Source: Pseudomonadota bacterium (lineage in GTDB: Bacteria > Pseudomonadota > Gammaproteobacteria > Burkholderiales > Casimicrobiaceae). Taken from it: DNA of 64,000 nucleotides. This document shows positions 1 to 9,048 of the stretch, one piece after another; the stretch's first letter is position 1, and each line of letters begins with the position of its first letter. The DNA is taken from positions 33,644 through 97,643 of the forward strand of contig WQUA01000003.1 of assembly GCA_009786025.1 (NCBI GenBank), in the 5' to 3' direction. Below the pieces are notes generated by a model. It had not been told where the DNA came from. It was given only the letters and a program-made list of their open reading frames with translations, and ran no database searches. Made by a program: the position numbers and the translations under genes.

Positions 1-1140
1 TAACCGCACGACATCGGCGCCGGCGGCAAGCACCAGCAAGCCGGCTTTCCCCGCCGCGCCGACGACATCAAGCGAGCGGCCTCGCAGTGAACCTTCGAGC
101 TCGCAACCGATCAGCAAACCTTCGCCACGGATCGCCTTGCAAAAGAGCAAGCGCTGTTGAATGTCTTTCAGCCCCGCCGTAAACAGGCGATGGCGGGTTT
201 TGACGCCTTCAAGCAGTTGCGGCGTATTGATGATATCGAACACGACTTCACCGACGGCGCAAGCGAGCGGGTTACCACCATAGGTGGTGCCGTGCGTTCC
301 CGGAGTAAACACGCGAGCGACCTCATCAGTGGTGAGCATGGCGCCGAGCGGAAAACCGCCGCCCAATCCTTTGGCCGAAGTCAGAATGTCCGGCGTGACG
401 CCTTTGTTCATGTACGAAAACAAAACGCCGGTGCGTCCCATACCGGTTTGCACTTCGTCGAGAATCAGCAACGCCTTGTGCCGTGTGCACAGGTGGCGCG
501 CGACGTGCAGAAACGCTTCCGATGCCGGAAGCACGCCGCTCTCGCCCTGGATGGTTTCGAGGATCACGGCGCAGATATTGTCACTGTGCTGATCAAACGC
601 TGCCTGCAACGCCGCCACATCGTTGTAAGGCACATGCGTGATGCCTTCCGGCGTCGGCCCGAAGCCCGACGAATATTTCGGCTGTCCGCCCGTTGTAACG
701 GTGAACAACGTACGACCATGGAAAGCGTTGGTCGTCGAAATAATCTGCATCTTTTGCGGCCCGGCGGTATCGTGCGCATAGCGGCGTGCCAGCTTCAGCG
801 CCGCTTCATTGGCTTCGGCGCCGGAATTGCAAAAGAACACGCGCTCGGCAAAGGTGTTTTCAACCAGGCGACGCGCCAGACGCAGCGCCGGCTCGTTGGT
901 GAACCAGTTGGAAACGTGCCAGAGTTTTTTTGACTGTGCTTCCAGCGTTGCGGTCATCGCCGGATGGCAGTGTCCGAGCGCACTGACGGCAACGCCGGCG
1001 GCGAAATCGATGTACATCCGGTTTTCCTGATCCCATACGCGCGCACCGCTGCCGCGCACCGGGATGAACGACGCCGGAGAAAAACAAGGAACCATGATGT
1101 CGTCGAAAAGCGCGCGGGTGACAGGGGCGGAGGTGCTCAT
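1..1140 (-). CDS. argD: Acetylornithine/succinylornithine-type aminotransferase (3' end cut by window)
   Basis: Class III PLP-dependent aminotransferase, expected to transfer the amino group between N-acetylornithine (or succinylornithine) and 2-oxoglutarate in arginine metabolism. The first 380 residues are visible from the ATG at 1138-1140; the family is about 400 long, so only the C-terminal tip is missing beyond base 1. Seen: the GCHP-like turn near residue 57, [10 protein letters not shown] at 105-114 (phosphate and cofactor pocket), [14 protein letters not shown] at 225-238, and the predicted PLP lysine K257 in TSAKGLGGG. The family is certain, but ArgD versus AstC cannot be separated from sequence alone. 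It lies 65 bp downstream of rsuA on the same strand and could be cotranscribed with it. Arginine supply would feed the cyanophycin synthetases further along, which is inference. Confidence 0.85.
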   Translation of the reverse strand, partial: MSTSAPVTRALFDDIMVPCFSPASFIPVRGSGARVWDQENRMYIDFAAGVAVSALGHCHPAMTATLEAQSKKLWHVSNWFTNEPALRLARRLVENTFAERVFFCNSGAEANEAALKLARRYAHDTAGPQKMQIISTTNAFHGRTLFTVTTGGQPKYSSGFGPTPEGITHVPYNDVAALQAAFDQHSDNICAVILETIQGESGVLPASEAFLHVARHLCTRHKALLILDEVQTGMGRTGVLFSYMNKGVTPDILTSAKGLGGGFPLGAMLTTDEVARVFTPGTHGTTYGGNPLACAVGEVVFDIINTPQLLEGVKTRHRLFTAGLKDIQQRLLFCKAIRGEGLLIGCELEGSLRGRSLDVVGAAGKAGLLVLAAGADVVRL

Positions 1141-1205
1141 GATTTCTACAACCTTGGGGAAGGGAACTGGAACATTGTAATAGACCAGCGGGCGCTTGGG
1201 GGCTT

Positions 1206-1925
1206 TCAGTGGCGATAGCCGAGTAGCGCCAGATGGTTTTCGCCCAAATGGCAACAGTCGCCGGGGGCGAGGGCTGACAAAGAACCCTCTTCCAGAGACA
1301 ACGCGCCGAAGCCGACACGATGCAGCGCCTCGACGCGATTACCGGCAGCGGCGACCATCCGCTTGACCTGATGGTACTTGCCTTGGTCAATACTGAGCGC
1401 CAGCGTGTACGCGTCGATTTGTTGCGCCGACAACGCCGCCAGCGGCGTCGGTTCGCCGGTTAACGAGACGCCGGCGAGCAATTGCTTTGGCAGTGTTTCA
1501 TCGAACGCATGTTTCAAGATCGCGCGATAGTGTTTGGCGACGCACCGTTTCGGCGACGCCATCGCGTGAATGAAGCGTCCATCGTCAGAAAACAACAGAA
1601 GCCCGGTAGTGTCGGCGTCGAGGCGGCCAACGCTTTGCACACCGCGCCGAACCAACGGCGGCGACAATAAAGCGTAAACGCTGCGATGGTGCTGTGGTTG
1701 ATGCGTGCATTCAAATCCAGCCGGTTTGTGCAACGCCAGATAAACATGCTCGGCGTATGCCCATGTTTCGCCGTCGATTTCAAATGTCAGACCGGCGGTG
1801 TCAAATTCAGCCTGCGGGTCGAGGCATGGCGCGCCGTTGACGCGCACGTCACCCGCCTCAATGCGCAGACGACAAGCCTTACGGCTGCCGAAACCCTGAG
1901 ATTGCAGGAGGCGTTCGAGGCGCAT
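1206..1925 (-). CDS. rsuA: 16S rRNA pseudouridine(516) synthase RsuA
   Basis: Makes pseudouridine at position 516 of 16S rRNA (E. coli numbering) during small-subunit assembly. The 239 residues match the family length of about 231. Residues 1-48 form an S4 RNA-binding domain ([17 protein letters not shown]). The catalytic domain carries [13 protein letters not shown] at 100-112, with D103 in the place of the catalytic aspartate of E. coli RsuA (D102). The C-terminal [10 protein letters not shown] motif is typical of the RsuA/RluB/E/F branch. RluE or RluF are less likely because of the length and the S4 domain. The start is the first ATG of the frame and is followed immediately by the S4 domain. 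Confidence 0.88.
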   Translation of the reverse strand: MRLERLLQSQGFGSRKACRLRIEAGDVRVNGAPCLDPQAEFDTAGLTFEIDGETWAYAEHVYLALHKPAGFECTHQPQHHRSVYALLSPPLVRRGVQSVGRLDADTTGLLLFSDDGRFIHAMASPKRCVAKHYRAILKHAFDETLPKQLLAGVSLTGEPTPLAALSAQQIDAYTLALSIDQGKYHQVKRMVAAAGNRVEALHRVGFGALSLEEGSLSALAPGDCCHLGENHLALLGYRH

Positions 1926-1927
1926 GG

Positions 1928-1970
1928 GTCAGAAGCCAGATGTCCAGAGGTCAAAGGTCAGGTATCAGAT
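1928..1970. repeat. CAGAGGTCAG-type degenerate intergenic repeat
   Basis: Degenerate repetition of units like CAGAGGTCA and GGTATCAGA, just upstream of rsuA. Similar stretches occur at 6836-6854, 36890-36923, 46271-46299, 50409-50433 and, inverted, at 46462-46493. All are intergenic. Function unknown. Confidence 0.5.
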
Positions 1971-2036
1971 TTCACGCGAAAGCACGGAGCACAGCCACAT
2001 CCACACGATTTCTGATTTGAGGTTTGGAGACCCGGG

Positions 2037-2055
2037 TTCCCGCTTTCGCGGGAAT
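2037..2055. repeat. Short hairpin repeat TTCCCGC-TTTC-GCGGGAA
   Basis: Perfect 7-bp inverted repeat with a TTTC loop. The same hairpin occurs at 13022-13039, 34428-34447 and, with a slightly different loop, 43071-43091. It resembles the ATTCCC...GGGAAT class of dispersed repeats known from Neisseria (dRS3-like). No U-tract follows, so it is not an obvious terminator. Confidence 0.65.
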
Positions 2056-2133
2056 GATGAAGGAGGACTCCGCGTTTCCGCGCGAAATTTATTCTCGGAT
2101 GGCGCTTTGCTTATCCTGGCTACACGCAGCCGC

Positions 2134-2964
2134 TTACCAGAATTTCCACCAGGCCTTTTTGCCCGGATTGCCGGTCAGCCATCCGCTGCCGGGGTAAGAA
2201 GCTTCGAGAATGCGGCGGGTATCGGTCGCCAGATCAGTCAGTCCCAGCTTTTCATAACTTTGGATCATCAGCCCCAGCGCTTCTTCATTTGAAGCCGTCC
2301 GCGGGAAGTTGACCAGCGCCGCTTGCGCGCGGTTGACAGCAGAGAGGTAAGCGCCGCGATTGTAGTAATAGCGCGCGGCGTGAACTTCGTACATTCCCAT
2401 GGCGTTGGACAGATAGACCATTCGAGTTTTGCTGTCCTCAGCGTAGCGGCTGTCCGGGAATTTCTCCGCCAAGTCTTTAAAGGCGTCGAACGCTTCACGC
2501 ATCGAGCGCGGGTCGCGCTCGGAAAGCTCCAGTTCGTAAAGATAGCCCAGCAAGCCCTGATCTTCGCGGAAATAAACCAGCCCCTTTAGATAGTACGCAT
2601 AGTCGGCGCTGGGGTGGTTCGGGTACATCCGGATGAAGCGGTCGCATTGTCCGATCGCCGCTTGCGTTTCGCCTGAACGGTAATTGGCGTAGGCCGATTC
2701 GAGAATCGCTTGTTGGGCGTAGCGTCCATAGGGATAACGTGCTTCCAGATTCTCGAACAGCTTGATCGCCCGCGTATAATTACCGTCATTCATCGCGTCG
2801 TGCGCCGTCTGATAAATGCGCTCAGCCGACCAACCTACGGTCTCGTTCTGAACCTCGAGCGTGCCGCAGCCCACCAGCGCCAGCGCACAGACTAACGCCA
2901 GTGCTCTGGCGGCGCGGTAAAAATTCGACAAAGGCAACATCTGGAGTAACATCGGCGTTTTCAT
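2134..2964 (-). CDS. bamD: Outer membrane assembly lipoprotein BamD
   Basis: Essential lipoprotein of the BAM complex, which folds beta-barrel proteins into the outer membrane; it acts on the periplasmic face. The ATG at 2962-2964 gives 276 residues. A signal peptide ends in the lipobox LVGC, with lipidated C33. TPR-type repeats follow, with the family hallmarks YPYGRYAQQA and YPNHPSADYAYYLKG. The frame is open further upstream to 3012, but a start there would run into the divergent rluD and would put a charged stretch before the signal peptide, so the internal ATG is preferred. bamD back to back with rluD is a common betaproteobacterial arrangement. Confidence 0.93.
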   Translation of the reverse strand: MKTPMLLQMLPLSNFYRAARALALVCALALVGCGTLEVQNETVGWSAERIYQTAHDAMNDGNYTRAIKLFENLEARYPYGRYAQQAILESAYANYRSGETQAAIGQCDRFIRMYPNHPSADYAYYLKGLVYFREDQGLLGYLYELELSERDPRSMREAFDAFKDLAEKFPDSRYAEDSKTRMVYLSNAMGMYEVHAARYYYNRGAYLSAVNRAQAALVNFPRTASNEEALGLMIQSYEKLGLTDLATDTRRILEASYPGSGWLTGNPGKKAWWKFW

Positions 2965-2981
2965 TTCATGGACGAGCCTGC

Positions 2982-3944
2982 TTGAATTCCGGCCATTATA
3001 CCTTTCCGCCATCCTTCCTGAGCGTTCCCGAGGAACTGGCCGGGCAGCGGCTTGATCAGGTGCTGGCTGCGCTATTGCCGCAGCATTCGCGCAGCCGCCT
3101 GAAACAGTGGATCGAGGCGGGTTACGTACAAGTCGATGGTCGCGAGCTGCCGTCGAAAACGCGGCTGGTCGGTGGCGAGCGGCTGACCGTCAGCACGCCG
3201 CCGTCCGACGATCTGGAAGACGCTCCCCAAGCCATCGCGCTGACCATTGTTTATGAAGACGACACGCTGCTGGTGATCGACAAACCGGCCGGGTTGACCG
3301 TCCATCCCGGCGCCGGCAACCGCGACGGGACACTGCTCAACGCGCTGCTCCATCACGACGCGGCGCTGGCGCAGTTACCCCGCGCCGGCATCGTCCACCG
3401 GCTCGATAAGGACACCAGCGGACTGATGGTCGTCGCCCGCACCGAAACCGCGCATACCGACCTCGTCCGCCAATTGCAGGCGCGCACCGTCAAGCGCGAA
3501 TACCTGGCGCTGGCGCTCGGCGATTTTGAGCGCGACGCTGTCGTCGAGGCGCCGATCGGACGTCACCCGACACGCCGCACCCAGATGGCGGTCGTCAGCC
3601 GTGGCAAACCGGCGCGTACACACGTGTCGATCGAAAAGCGTTTCGGTTTTGCCACGCTGGTGCGCTGCACGCTCGATACCGGTCGTACCCATCAGATTCG
3701 CGTTCATTTGACCGCGCTCGGCCACCCGCTGGTCGGCGATCCCGTTTACCGCGTCGCTGCGGGACGCGCCTTTCCCATTGCGAAGGCACCGGAAACGGTT
3801 GCCGCCGCACTGCGCGCGTTCCCGCGCCAAGCGTTGCACGCCACGCGCCTCGGACTGGAACATCCGGTCAGCCGGAAGCCGATGCAGTGGGAGTCGCCGT
3901 TGCCGGCAGATTTCAGAGAATTGTTGAAGCGGCTGGAACCGTAG
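2982..3944 (+). CDS. rluD: 23S rRNA pseudouridine synthase RluD
   Basis: Predicted to make pseudouridines 1911, 1915 and 1917 in helix 69 of 23S rRNA. It has an N-terminal S4 domain (GQRLDQVLA, SRSRLKQWI), then the catalytic domain with IVHRLDKDTSG, whose aspartate is catalytic, and the C-terminal GRTHQIRVH. The start is uncertain. The frame is open from an ATG at 2901, but that lies inside divergent bamD. The TTG at 2982 is chosen because it puts the catalytic Asp at residue 142, close to E. coli D139, and a GACGAG stretch lies 5 bases upstream. RluC is the main alternative, but the bamD neighbourhood favours RluD. Confidence 0.86.
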   Translation: MNSGHYTFPPSFLSVPEELAGQRLDQVLAALLPQHSRSRLKQWIEAGYVQVDGRELPSKTRLVGGERLTVSTPPSDDLEDAPQAIALTIVYEDDTLLVIDKPAGLTVHPGAGNRDGTLLNALLHHDAALAQLPRAGIVHRLDKDTSGLMVVARTETAHTDLVRQLQARTVKREYLALALGDFERDAVVEAPIGRHPTRRTQMAVVSRGKPARTHVSIEKRFGFATLVRCTLDTGRTHQIRVHLTALGHPLVGDPVYRVAAGRAFPIAKAPETVAAALRAFPRQALHATRLGLEHPVSRKPMQWESPLPADFRELLKRLEP

Positions 3945-4283
3945 CTTCGTAGCCCGGATAAACGAAGCGTGTCACTCTGCGCGAAATCGCAGGGCTCAGG
4001 GCAAGGACGAAAAATATGGTTTAACCGCAAAAAGCACAAAGAAGAATTCTCGCGCGAAGGCGCGAAGCCGCGAAGAAAGCCCCTTCCCCCGCTTGCGGGG
4101 AAAGGTTGGGACGGGGGCAAATAAAAAGTTAGGCATCAGTAACCAAAACTTCGTCATTCTGCGCGGCAGGAAACGACATCGCAGAATCCATGTGCTGATG
4201 ACGGGAAGCAAATAGCTTCGCCTGCGGGCAAAACGCGCCGATAGCGACGCAGGAGCGGCAATCTACCGCCCGATCCGCCACCC
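3945..4283. repeat. Intergenic block of mixed repeats, no gene
   Basis: 339 bp between the convergent rluD and rho with no credible gene. It is a mosaic of families seen elsewhere in the window: AGCCCGGATAAACGAAGCG at 3951-3969, ACCGCAAAAAGCACAAAG at about 4024-4041, a GCGCGAAG tandem stretch at 4052-4077, and a CCCTTCCCCCGCTTGCGGGG hairpin at about 4081-4100. The first two modules recur in the same order at 20877-20984 and 44234-44302. Confidence 0.6.
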
Positions 4284-5546
4284 TCACCCGCCGCGCCGCA
4301 TCGAGTCGAAGAAGTCGGCGTTGTTTTTGGTGGCGCGCACTTTGTCGAGCAGGAATTCCATCGCGTCCAGATCGTCCATCGGGTAAAGCACTTTGCGCAG
4401 TATCCAGGTTTTTTGCAGCACATCCGGGCTTAACAGCAACTCTTCGCGGCGGGTGCCGGAGCGGTTGACGTTGATCGCCGGGTAGATGCGTTTTTCGGCC
4501 ATCCGGCGGTCGAGGTGGATTTCCATGTTGCCGGTGCCTTTGAATTCTTCGTAGATCACATCGTCCATTCGGCTGCCGGTGTCGATTAGCGCGGTGGCGA
4601 TGATGGTCAGCGAGCCGCCTTCCTCGACGTTGCGCGCCGCGCCGAAGAAGCGCTTGGGGCGGTGCAGCGCGTGCGCATCGACGCCGCCGGTCAGTACTTT
4701 CCCCGAAGTCGGCACCACGGTGTTGTAGGCGCGCGCCAGCCGTGTGATGGAATCAAGCAAAATCACCACGTCTTTTTTGTGTTCGACCAACCGCTTGGCT
4801 TTTTCGATCACCATCTCGGCCACTTGCACGTGGCGCGTCGCCGGTTCATCAAAGGTTGACGCCACCACTTCGCCGCGCACGGTGCGCGTCATGTCGGTCA
4901 CTTCTTCCGGCCGCTCGTCGATCAGCAGCACGATCAACACGACCTCAGGATAATTGGCCGCGATCGAGTGCGCGATGTGTTGCAGCATCACGGTCTTGCC
5001 GGATTTCGGCGATGCGACCAGCAGCCCGCGCTGCCCTTTCCCGATCGGCGCCACGATGTCGATGATGCGACCGGTGATGTTTTCTTCGGCCTTGATGTCG
5101 CGCTCCAGCGCCAGCGGCTTATCCGGAAAGAGAGGCGTCAGATTTTCGAAAAGAATTTTTGACTTGGCGTTTTCCGGCGGCTCGTTGTTGATCTTGTCAA
5201 CTTTGACCAGCGCGAAGTAGCGTTCGCCATCTTTTGGCGTACGAATCTCACCTTCAATCGTGTCGCCGGTGTGTAAATTGAAACGGCGAATCTGCGACGG
5301 TGAAATGTACAAATCATCGGTGCCGGCAAGGTACGAAGTTTCGGGCGAACGCAGAAAACCGAAGCCGTCAGGCAACACTTCGAGCACGCCGTCGCCGAAA
5401 ATGCTTTCGCCACGTTTGGCGTGCGTTTTCAGCAGCGTGAAAATGAGATCGTGCTTGCGCAGGCGATTGGCGCCTTCGATGCCCATCGTGTTGGCCATTT
5501 CGACCAATTCGGTAACGTGTTTGTTTTTAAGATCAGAGAGACGCAT
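4284..5546 (-). CDS. rho: Transcription termination factor Rho
   Basis: Hexameric RNA-dependent ATPase that ends transcription at Rho-dependent sites. The 420 residues match the family (419 in E. coli). The N-terminal domain starts [18 protein letters not shown] and includes the cold-shock-like RNA-binding segment [17 protein letters not shown]. The Walker A is [12 protein letters not shown] at about 174-185. The Q-loop and R-loop region and [14 protein letters not shown] segment are intact (here [21 protein letters not shown], shown in part). The frame is open to 5588, but the ATG at 5546 matches the conserved N-terminus. It lies 261 bp downstream of trxA on the same strand, as in E. coli, and the spacer may carry an autoregulatory leader. 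Confidence 0.97.
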   Translation of the reverse strand: MRLSDLKNKHVTELVEMANTMGIEGANRLRKHDLIFTLLKTHAKRGESIFGDGVLEVLPDGFGFLRSPETSYLAGTDDLYISPSQIRRFNLHTGDTIEGEIRTPKDGERYFALVKVDKINNEPPENAKSKILFENLTPLFPDKPLALERDIKAEENITGRIIDIVAPIGKGQRGLLVASPKSGKTVMLQHIAHSIAANYPEVVLIVLLIDERPEEVTDMTRTVRGEVVASTFDEPATRHVQVAEMVIEKAKRLVEHKKDVVILLDSITRLARAYNTVVPTSGKVLTGGVDAHALHRPKRFFGAARNVEEGGSLTIIATALIDTGSRMDDVIYEEFKGTGNMEIHLDRRMAEKRIYPAINVNRSGTRREELLLSPDVLQKTWILRKVLYPMDDLDAMEFLLDKVRATKNNADFFDSMRRGG

Positions 5547-5807
5547 AATGACGATAGATGTCGTGGAAACACCGCTTGTTCGGTACAAAAATCAAGCGGC
5601 AAAATCAGCGGTCAGACCGCAGCGAAAGAAAGAATAATCAGGGGATAAAAGAATTCGCGTTCGGGAACGAGGGGATAAACCACCTAAAATCCGCAGCAAA
5701 CCCCGGCTCAGAACCAACTCTGGATTTCCGGCGGCGCACGGTTTTTTCCCTCTCGGTTTTTTCCCGCATTTCAACCGTGCCGCCGATGAACTGCAACATT
5801 AACAGTC

Positions 5808-6122
5808 TCAAAGAAAGCTGTCAAGAAACGTTTTGAGATGTCCGCGGCTTCCGCCGCCCAGCTTCTGCCCCTTGACTTCTCCATTGTGGAAAACGACGAG
5901 CGTCGGCATCGCGCGAATGCCGCAGCGCTGCGCCGTTACCGGGTTGGCGTCAACGTCGACTTTAACGATGTCCAATCGTCCGGCGTATTCCTCGGCCAGG
6001 CTTTCCAGCGTCGGTGCCAACATCTTGCACGGGCCGCACCACTGCGCCCAAAAATCGACCAGAACCGGACGCGGCGCTTTCAATACGTCCTGCTCAAAAC
6101 TGGCGTCTGTGACTTCTTTCAT
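5808..6122 (-). CDS. trxA: Thioredoxin 1
   Basis: Small cytoplasmic dithiol oxidoreductase that reduces disulfides in ribonucleotide reductase, PAPS reductase and others. It has 104 residues, the usual length is about 108. The active site WCGPC has redox cysteines C29 and C32, and the conserved cis-proline is at P73 in AMPTLVVF. The ATG is preceded by GGAGCT. It sits directly upstream of rho on the same strand, the classic trxA-rho pairing. Confidence 0.96.
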   Translation of the reverse strand: MKEVTDASFEQDVLKAPRPVLVDFWAQWCGPCKMLAPTLESLAEEYAGRLDIVKVDVDANPVTAQRCGIRAMPTLVVFHNGEVKGQKLGGGSRGHLKTFLDSFL

Positions 6123-6262
6123 TAATAGCTCCTTCCTTATTGGTTCAGATGGATGGTAAACGCTCTATTCTTCCGACGCCGTTATCCGGCGCACGATTTT
6201 TGACTTTGTTACGCTACGATTCCCGCCTGCTGTCCGGCGGGGCGGGTATTCCACCGCCGATT

Positions 6263-6271
6263 TGTTAGAAT
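6263..6271 (+). promoter_or_regulatory. Possible extended -10 promoter element for fdxA
   Basis: TGTTAGAAT lies 39 bp before the fdxA start, matching an extended -10 (TGnTAnAAT). No clear -35 is visible, which is acceptable for this class. Pattern match only. Confidence 0.3.
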
Positions 6272-6309
6272 AAAACATTCCGACCCGCCAAAAGGCAGAT
6301 TGCCCCGCC

Positions 6310-6633
6310 ATGACCTACGTTGTTACTGAAAATTGTATCCGTTGTAAATATACCGACTGCGTCGATGTCTGCCCCGTGGACGCCTTCCGCGAAGGCCCCA
6401 ACTTTTTGGTGATCGACCCCGACGAATGCATCGATTGTACCCTATGCGTTTCCGAGTGTCCCGTGGAGGCCATTTTTGCCGAAGACGATCTGCCGCCCGA
6501 TCAGCGGGACTTTACTGCGTTGAACGCTGAGCTTTCCAAAATCTGGCCGACGATCATTGAACGCAAAGCGCCGCCGCCCGATGTCGAGGACTGGAGAGGC
6601 GTACCGAACAAACGCGAACATCTGGAAAAATAA
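6310..6633 (+). CDS. fdxA: 7Fe ferredoxin FdxA ([3Fe-4S][4Fe-4S])
   Basis: Low-potential electron carrier in the cytoplasm. The 107 residues match the FdxA family. Cysteines C9, C12, C17 and C21 in the first motif and C40, C43, C46 and C50 in the second give the spacing of a seven-iron ferredoxin: a 3Fe-4S cluster held by C9, C17 and C50, and a 4Fe-4S cluster held by C21, C40, C43 and C46. C12 is the additional cysteine typical of this type. The C-terminal tail (LSKIWPTI and WRGVPNK) is also typical of proteobacterial FdxA. It is a monocistronic gene divergent from trxA. Confidence 0.95.
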   Translation: MTYVVTENCIRCKYTDCVDVCPVDAFREGPNFLVIDPDECIDCTLCVSECPVEAIFAEDDLPPDQRDFTALNAELSKIWPTIIERKAPPPDVEDWRGVPNKREHLEK

Positions 6634-6701
6634 ACCTTCCTCCTTCCTCCCAAAGCGCCAAGCGTTTCCTTGCGTCGTTTCCGGCGCGAGGGTGTTGGTT
6701 G

Positions 6702-6778
6702 TGGCGCGCCCGACACGACTCGAACGTGTGACCCCTGCCTTCGGAGGGCAGTACTCTATCCATCTGAGCTACGGGCGC
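6702..6778 (-). tRNA. tRNA-Arg(CCG)
   Basis: Full cloverleaf of 77 nt with encoded CCA (6702-6704 on the minus strand). The acceptor is GCGCCCG paired with CGGGCGC, the anticodon stem CTGCC/GGCAG encloses the loop CTCCGAA giving anticodon CCG, and the T-loop is TTCGAGT. It reads CGG arginine codons. Confidence 0.97.
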
Positions 6779-6961
6779 GGAACACTGTGGAAACTCCGCC
6801 GGAATCTCGCAAGACAACGCGAAGGTGGCGATTGTATCAGGAATCAGGAGCCAGCGTTAATCCGTCGGCATGATCCCCGTCTTTTCGGGAAAACAGGATA
6901 ATTCGCCGGATTCGCTATACTGTACGGCAAGATTTTTACTGCGGCATTTTGCCGTTGAAAT

Positions 6962-7789
6962 ATGCCGTCTTACGTCGTCGGAGATATTCAGGGCTGTCAC
7001 AGCGAATTGTGCCGCCTTCTTGATCTGATCGGTTTTTCTCCGAAGCATGACCGTTTGTGGTGTGTCGGCGATCTCGTTAATCGCGGGCCCGCTTCGGCAA
7101 ACGTCTTGCGCGAGTTGATGGCGCTCGGCGATTCCGCGCAATCGGTGCTCGGCAATCACGATTTTCATTTGCTGGTCGCTGCTGCCGGTTTCCAGAAACT
7201 CGGTCGTCGCGATCATCTCGACGATATCCTGTCCGCTAAAGACCGCGATGCGATGCTCGACTGGTTGCGCCATCGCCCACTGGCGATTCGTTTTGATCAT
7301 TACCTACTCGTACACGCCGGCGTGATTCCCGCCTGGAGCGCCGACGATGTTGTGCAATACGCGCGCGAAGTTGAAGCCGTGCTACACAGCGATGATCGCG
7401 ACACGGTTTTACATTTTCTGCAATACCTCTACGGCAATACGCCGGAACGGTGGGATACGCAGTTGCGCGGTCAGGAGAGGCTGCGCGCGATCGTCAATGT
7501 TTGCGCGCGTCTGCGTTTTTGTGCGGAAGACGGGACAATGGATTTTTCGGAAAAAGGTTCGCGCGATCAACCGCCGCCCGGAATGCGCCCCTGGTTCGCG
7601 TTCGAGTCACGCCGCAGCCGCAACGTCACCCTGTTGTGCGGCCATTGGTCGATGCTCGGTCTGTCGCTGATGCCCGATGTGCTGGCGCTCGATTCCGGTT
7701 GTTTGTGGGGGGGCATGTTGACCGCCGTGCGGCTGGAAGACCAGCGGGTATTTCAGACGCCGAGCGAACAGCGGTTGTTTTTCTCCTGA
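6962..7789 (+). CDS. apaH: Symmetrical bis(5'-nucleosyl)-tetraphosphatase ApaH
   Basis: Hydrolyses Ap4A to two ADP, and in gammaproteobacteria also removes Np4 caps from RNA. It is a PPP-family metallophosphoesterase with GDIQGCHSEL at the N-terminus, GDLVNRGP, GNHD (metal ligands), HAGV, and a late CGHWS motif. Its 275 residues compare with 280 in E. coli. A possible -10 (TATACT) lies at 6916-6921. It is convergent with the PfkB-family kinase; the 57-bp spacer holds an imperfect CCCTCT...AGAGGG hairpin. Confidence 0.94.
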   Translation: MPSYVVGDIQGCHSELCRLLDLIGFSPKHDRLWCVGDLVNRGPASANVLRELMALGDSAQSVLGNHDFHLLVAAAGFQKLGRRDHLDDILSAKDRDAMLDWLRHRPLAIRFDHYLLVHAGVIPAWSADDVVQYAREVEAVLHSDDRDTVLHFLQYLYGNTPERWDTQLRGQERLRAIVNVCARLRFCAEDGTMDFSEKGSRDQPPPGMRPWFAFESRRSRNVTLLCGHWSMLGLSLMPDVLALDSGCLWGGMLTAVRLEDQRVFQTPSEQRLFFS

Positions 7790-7846
7790 TGTATCGCTCT
7801 CTCCCTTTATCCCTCTCCCGCAAGCGGAAGAGGGAATGAAAAAAGT

Positions 7847-8797
7847 TCAGAATTTCAACGCTTCTCCAAACGCCTCCTGATACCGTCGCGCCACATCTTC
7901 GCGCGTGACCGGGTGATTCTGCGGACCGTGATGGGCGATCTTGATAGCACCAAGAACGGCCGCCAATCGGCCAGTCGTGCGCCAGCCCCAGCCGTGCGCG
8001 ATGCCATAGAGCAGGCCGGCGCGATAGGCGTCGCCGCAACCCGTGGGATCGACTTCGGCATCGGGCGCTACCGCTGGAATCGAGAGCGTGTTTCCTTCAG
8101 ATATGATGTACGAGCCTTCGGCACCGCGCGTAACAATCAGCGCCCGCACCCGTCGCGCGATTTCTTCCGGCGTGCGCGCGGTGCGTTCGCTCAACAAACG
8201 CGCCTCATAATCGTTCAGCGCTACAACATCGGCGAGCTCGACCATTTCGAGCAGTTCTTCGCTGGAGAAAAGCGTCATCGCTTGTCCGGGGTCGAACACA
8301 AACGGGATGTTCAATGCGTGAAACTGCCGCGCGTGCTGCAACATCCCTTCACGGCCGTCGGGCGCCACCAGCCCCAAGGCGATGTCTTTGACCTCCCCCA
8401 CCTTGACGCAATGCGATTCCGCCATCGCGCCCGGATGAAACGCGGTGATCTGGTTGTCGTCCATGTCGGTCATGATCGTTGCCTGTGCGGTATAAGCGCC
8501 TTCGATCAGCCGCACACCGTCGCAAGCGATTTTCTGCGTCGCCAACCGCGCTTTGTAAGGCTGGCCGTCCTCGCTGCCCAGCGTCGCCATCACCACCGGC
8601 TCGCCGCCCAGTTTTTTCAACGTATAAGCGATATTGCCGGCGCAGCCGCCCCATTCGCGGCGCATGCTGCTGACGGTGAACGATACTGACAATCGTTCCA
8701 TCTGATCGGGCAACAGATGTCGCGAAAAACGATCAGGGAAAACCGCGATGATGTCGTAAGCGAGCGAGCCGCAAATCAGAACACGTGGTGAAGTCAT
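7847..8797 (-). CDS. PfkB/ribokinase-family carbohydrate or nucleoside kinase
   Basis: Predicted ATP-dependent sugar or nucleoside kinase; the family resembles adenosine kinase. It has 316 residues from the ATG at 8795-8797, which directly precedes VLICGSLAYDII. The N-terminal substrate motif GGCAGNIAYTL is at about 50-60, and the PfkB signature DPTGCGDAYRAG at 250-261 has catalytic D256. The anion-hole motif reads GCGD in place of the commoner GAGD. The upstream extension of the frame to 8848 lacks family similarity. Substrate unknown. Convergent with apaH. Confidence 0.82.
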   Translation of the reverse strand: MTSPRVLICGSLAYDIIAVFPDRFSRHLLPDQMERLSVSFTVSSMRREWGGCAGNIAYTLKKLGGEPVVMATLGSEDGQPYKARLATQKIACDGVRLIEGAYTAQATIMTDMDDNQITAFHPGAMAESHCVKVGEVKDIALGLVAPDGREGMLQHARQFHALNIPFVFDPGQAMTLFSSEELLEMVELADVVALNDYEARLLSERTARTPEEIARRVRALIVTRGAEGSYIISEGNTLSIPAVAPDAEVDPTGCGDAYRAGLLYGIAHGWGWRTTGRLAAVLGAIKIAHHGPQNHPVTREDVARRYQEAFGEALKF

Positions 8798-9048
8798 GGT
8801 TGTTGAAAAAGTAAAAAAGAGAAACGAAGGCGCCATGATAAGCGACAATGCGTTCCGGCGCTATTCGACAGGAAAAAACCGCCGTTGCCACCATTTCTGC
8901 GAAGGTAGGAATCCGGAAAATCTGTTCACATGGAAGCGCAAAGGCTTGCAAAATTTGAGGCCGAAGAATCAACCCGCACCCTTGTGAGAGCGGCTGATCC
9001 TTGACGCCCAAACGGTAGCGCGCGGCGCTTTGTTCGTTCCGTACTCTC

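Noticed and set aside
2037..2055. Hairpin as a transcription terminator for rsuA or bamD
   Set aside because: No U-tract on either strand, and it lies upstream of rsuA; copies elsewhere are not placed at gene ends consistently.
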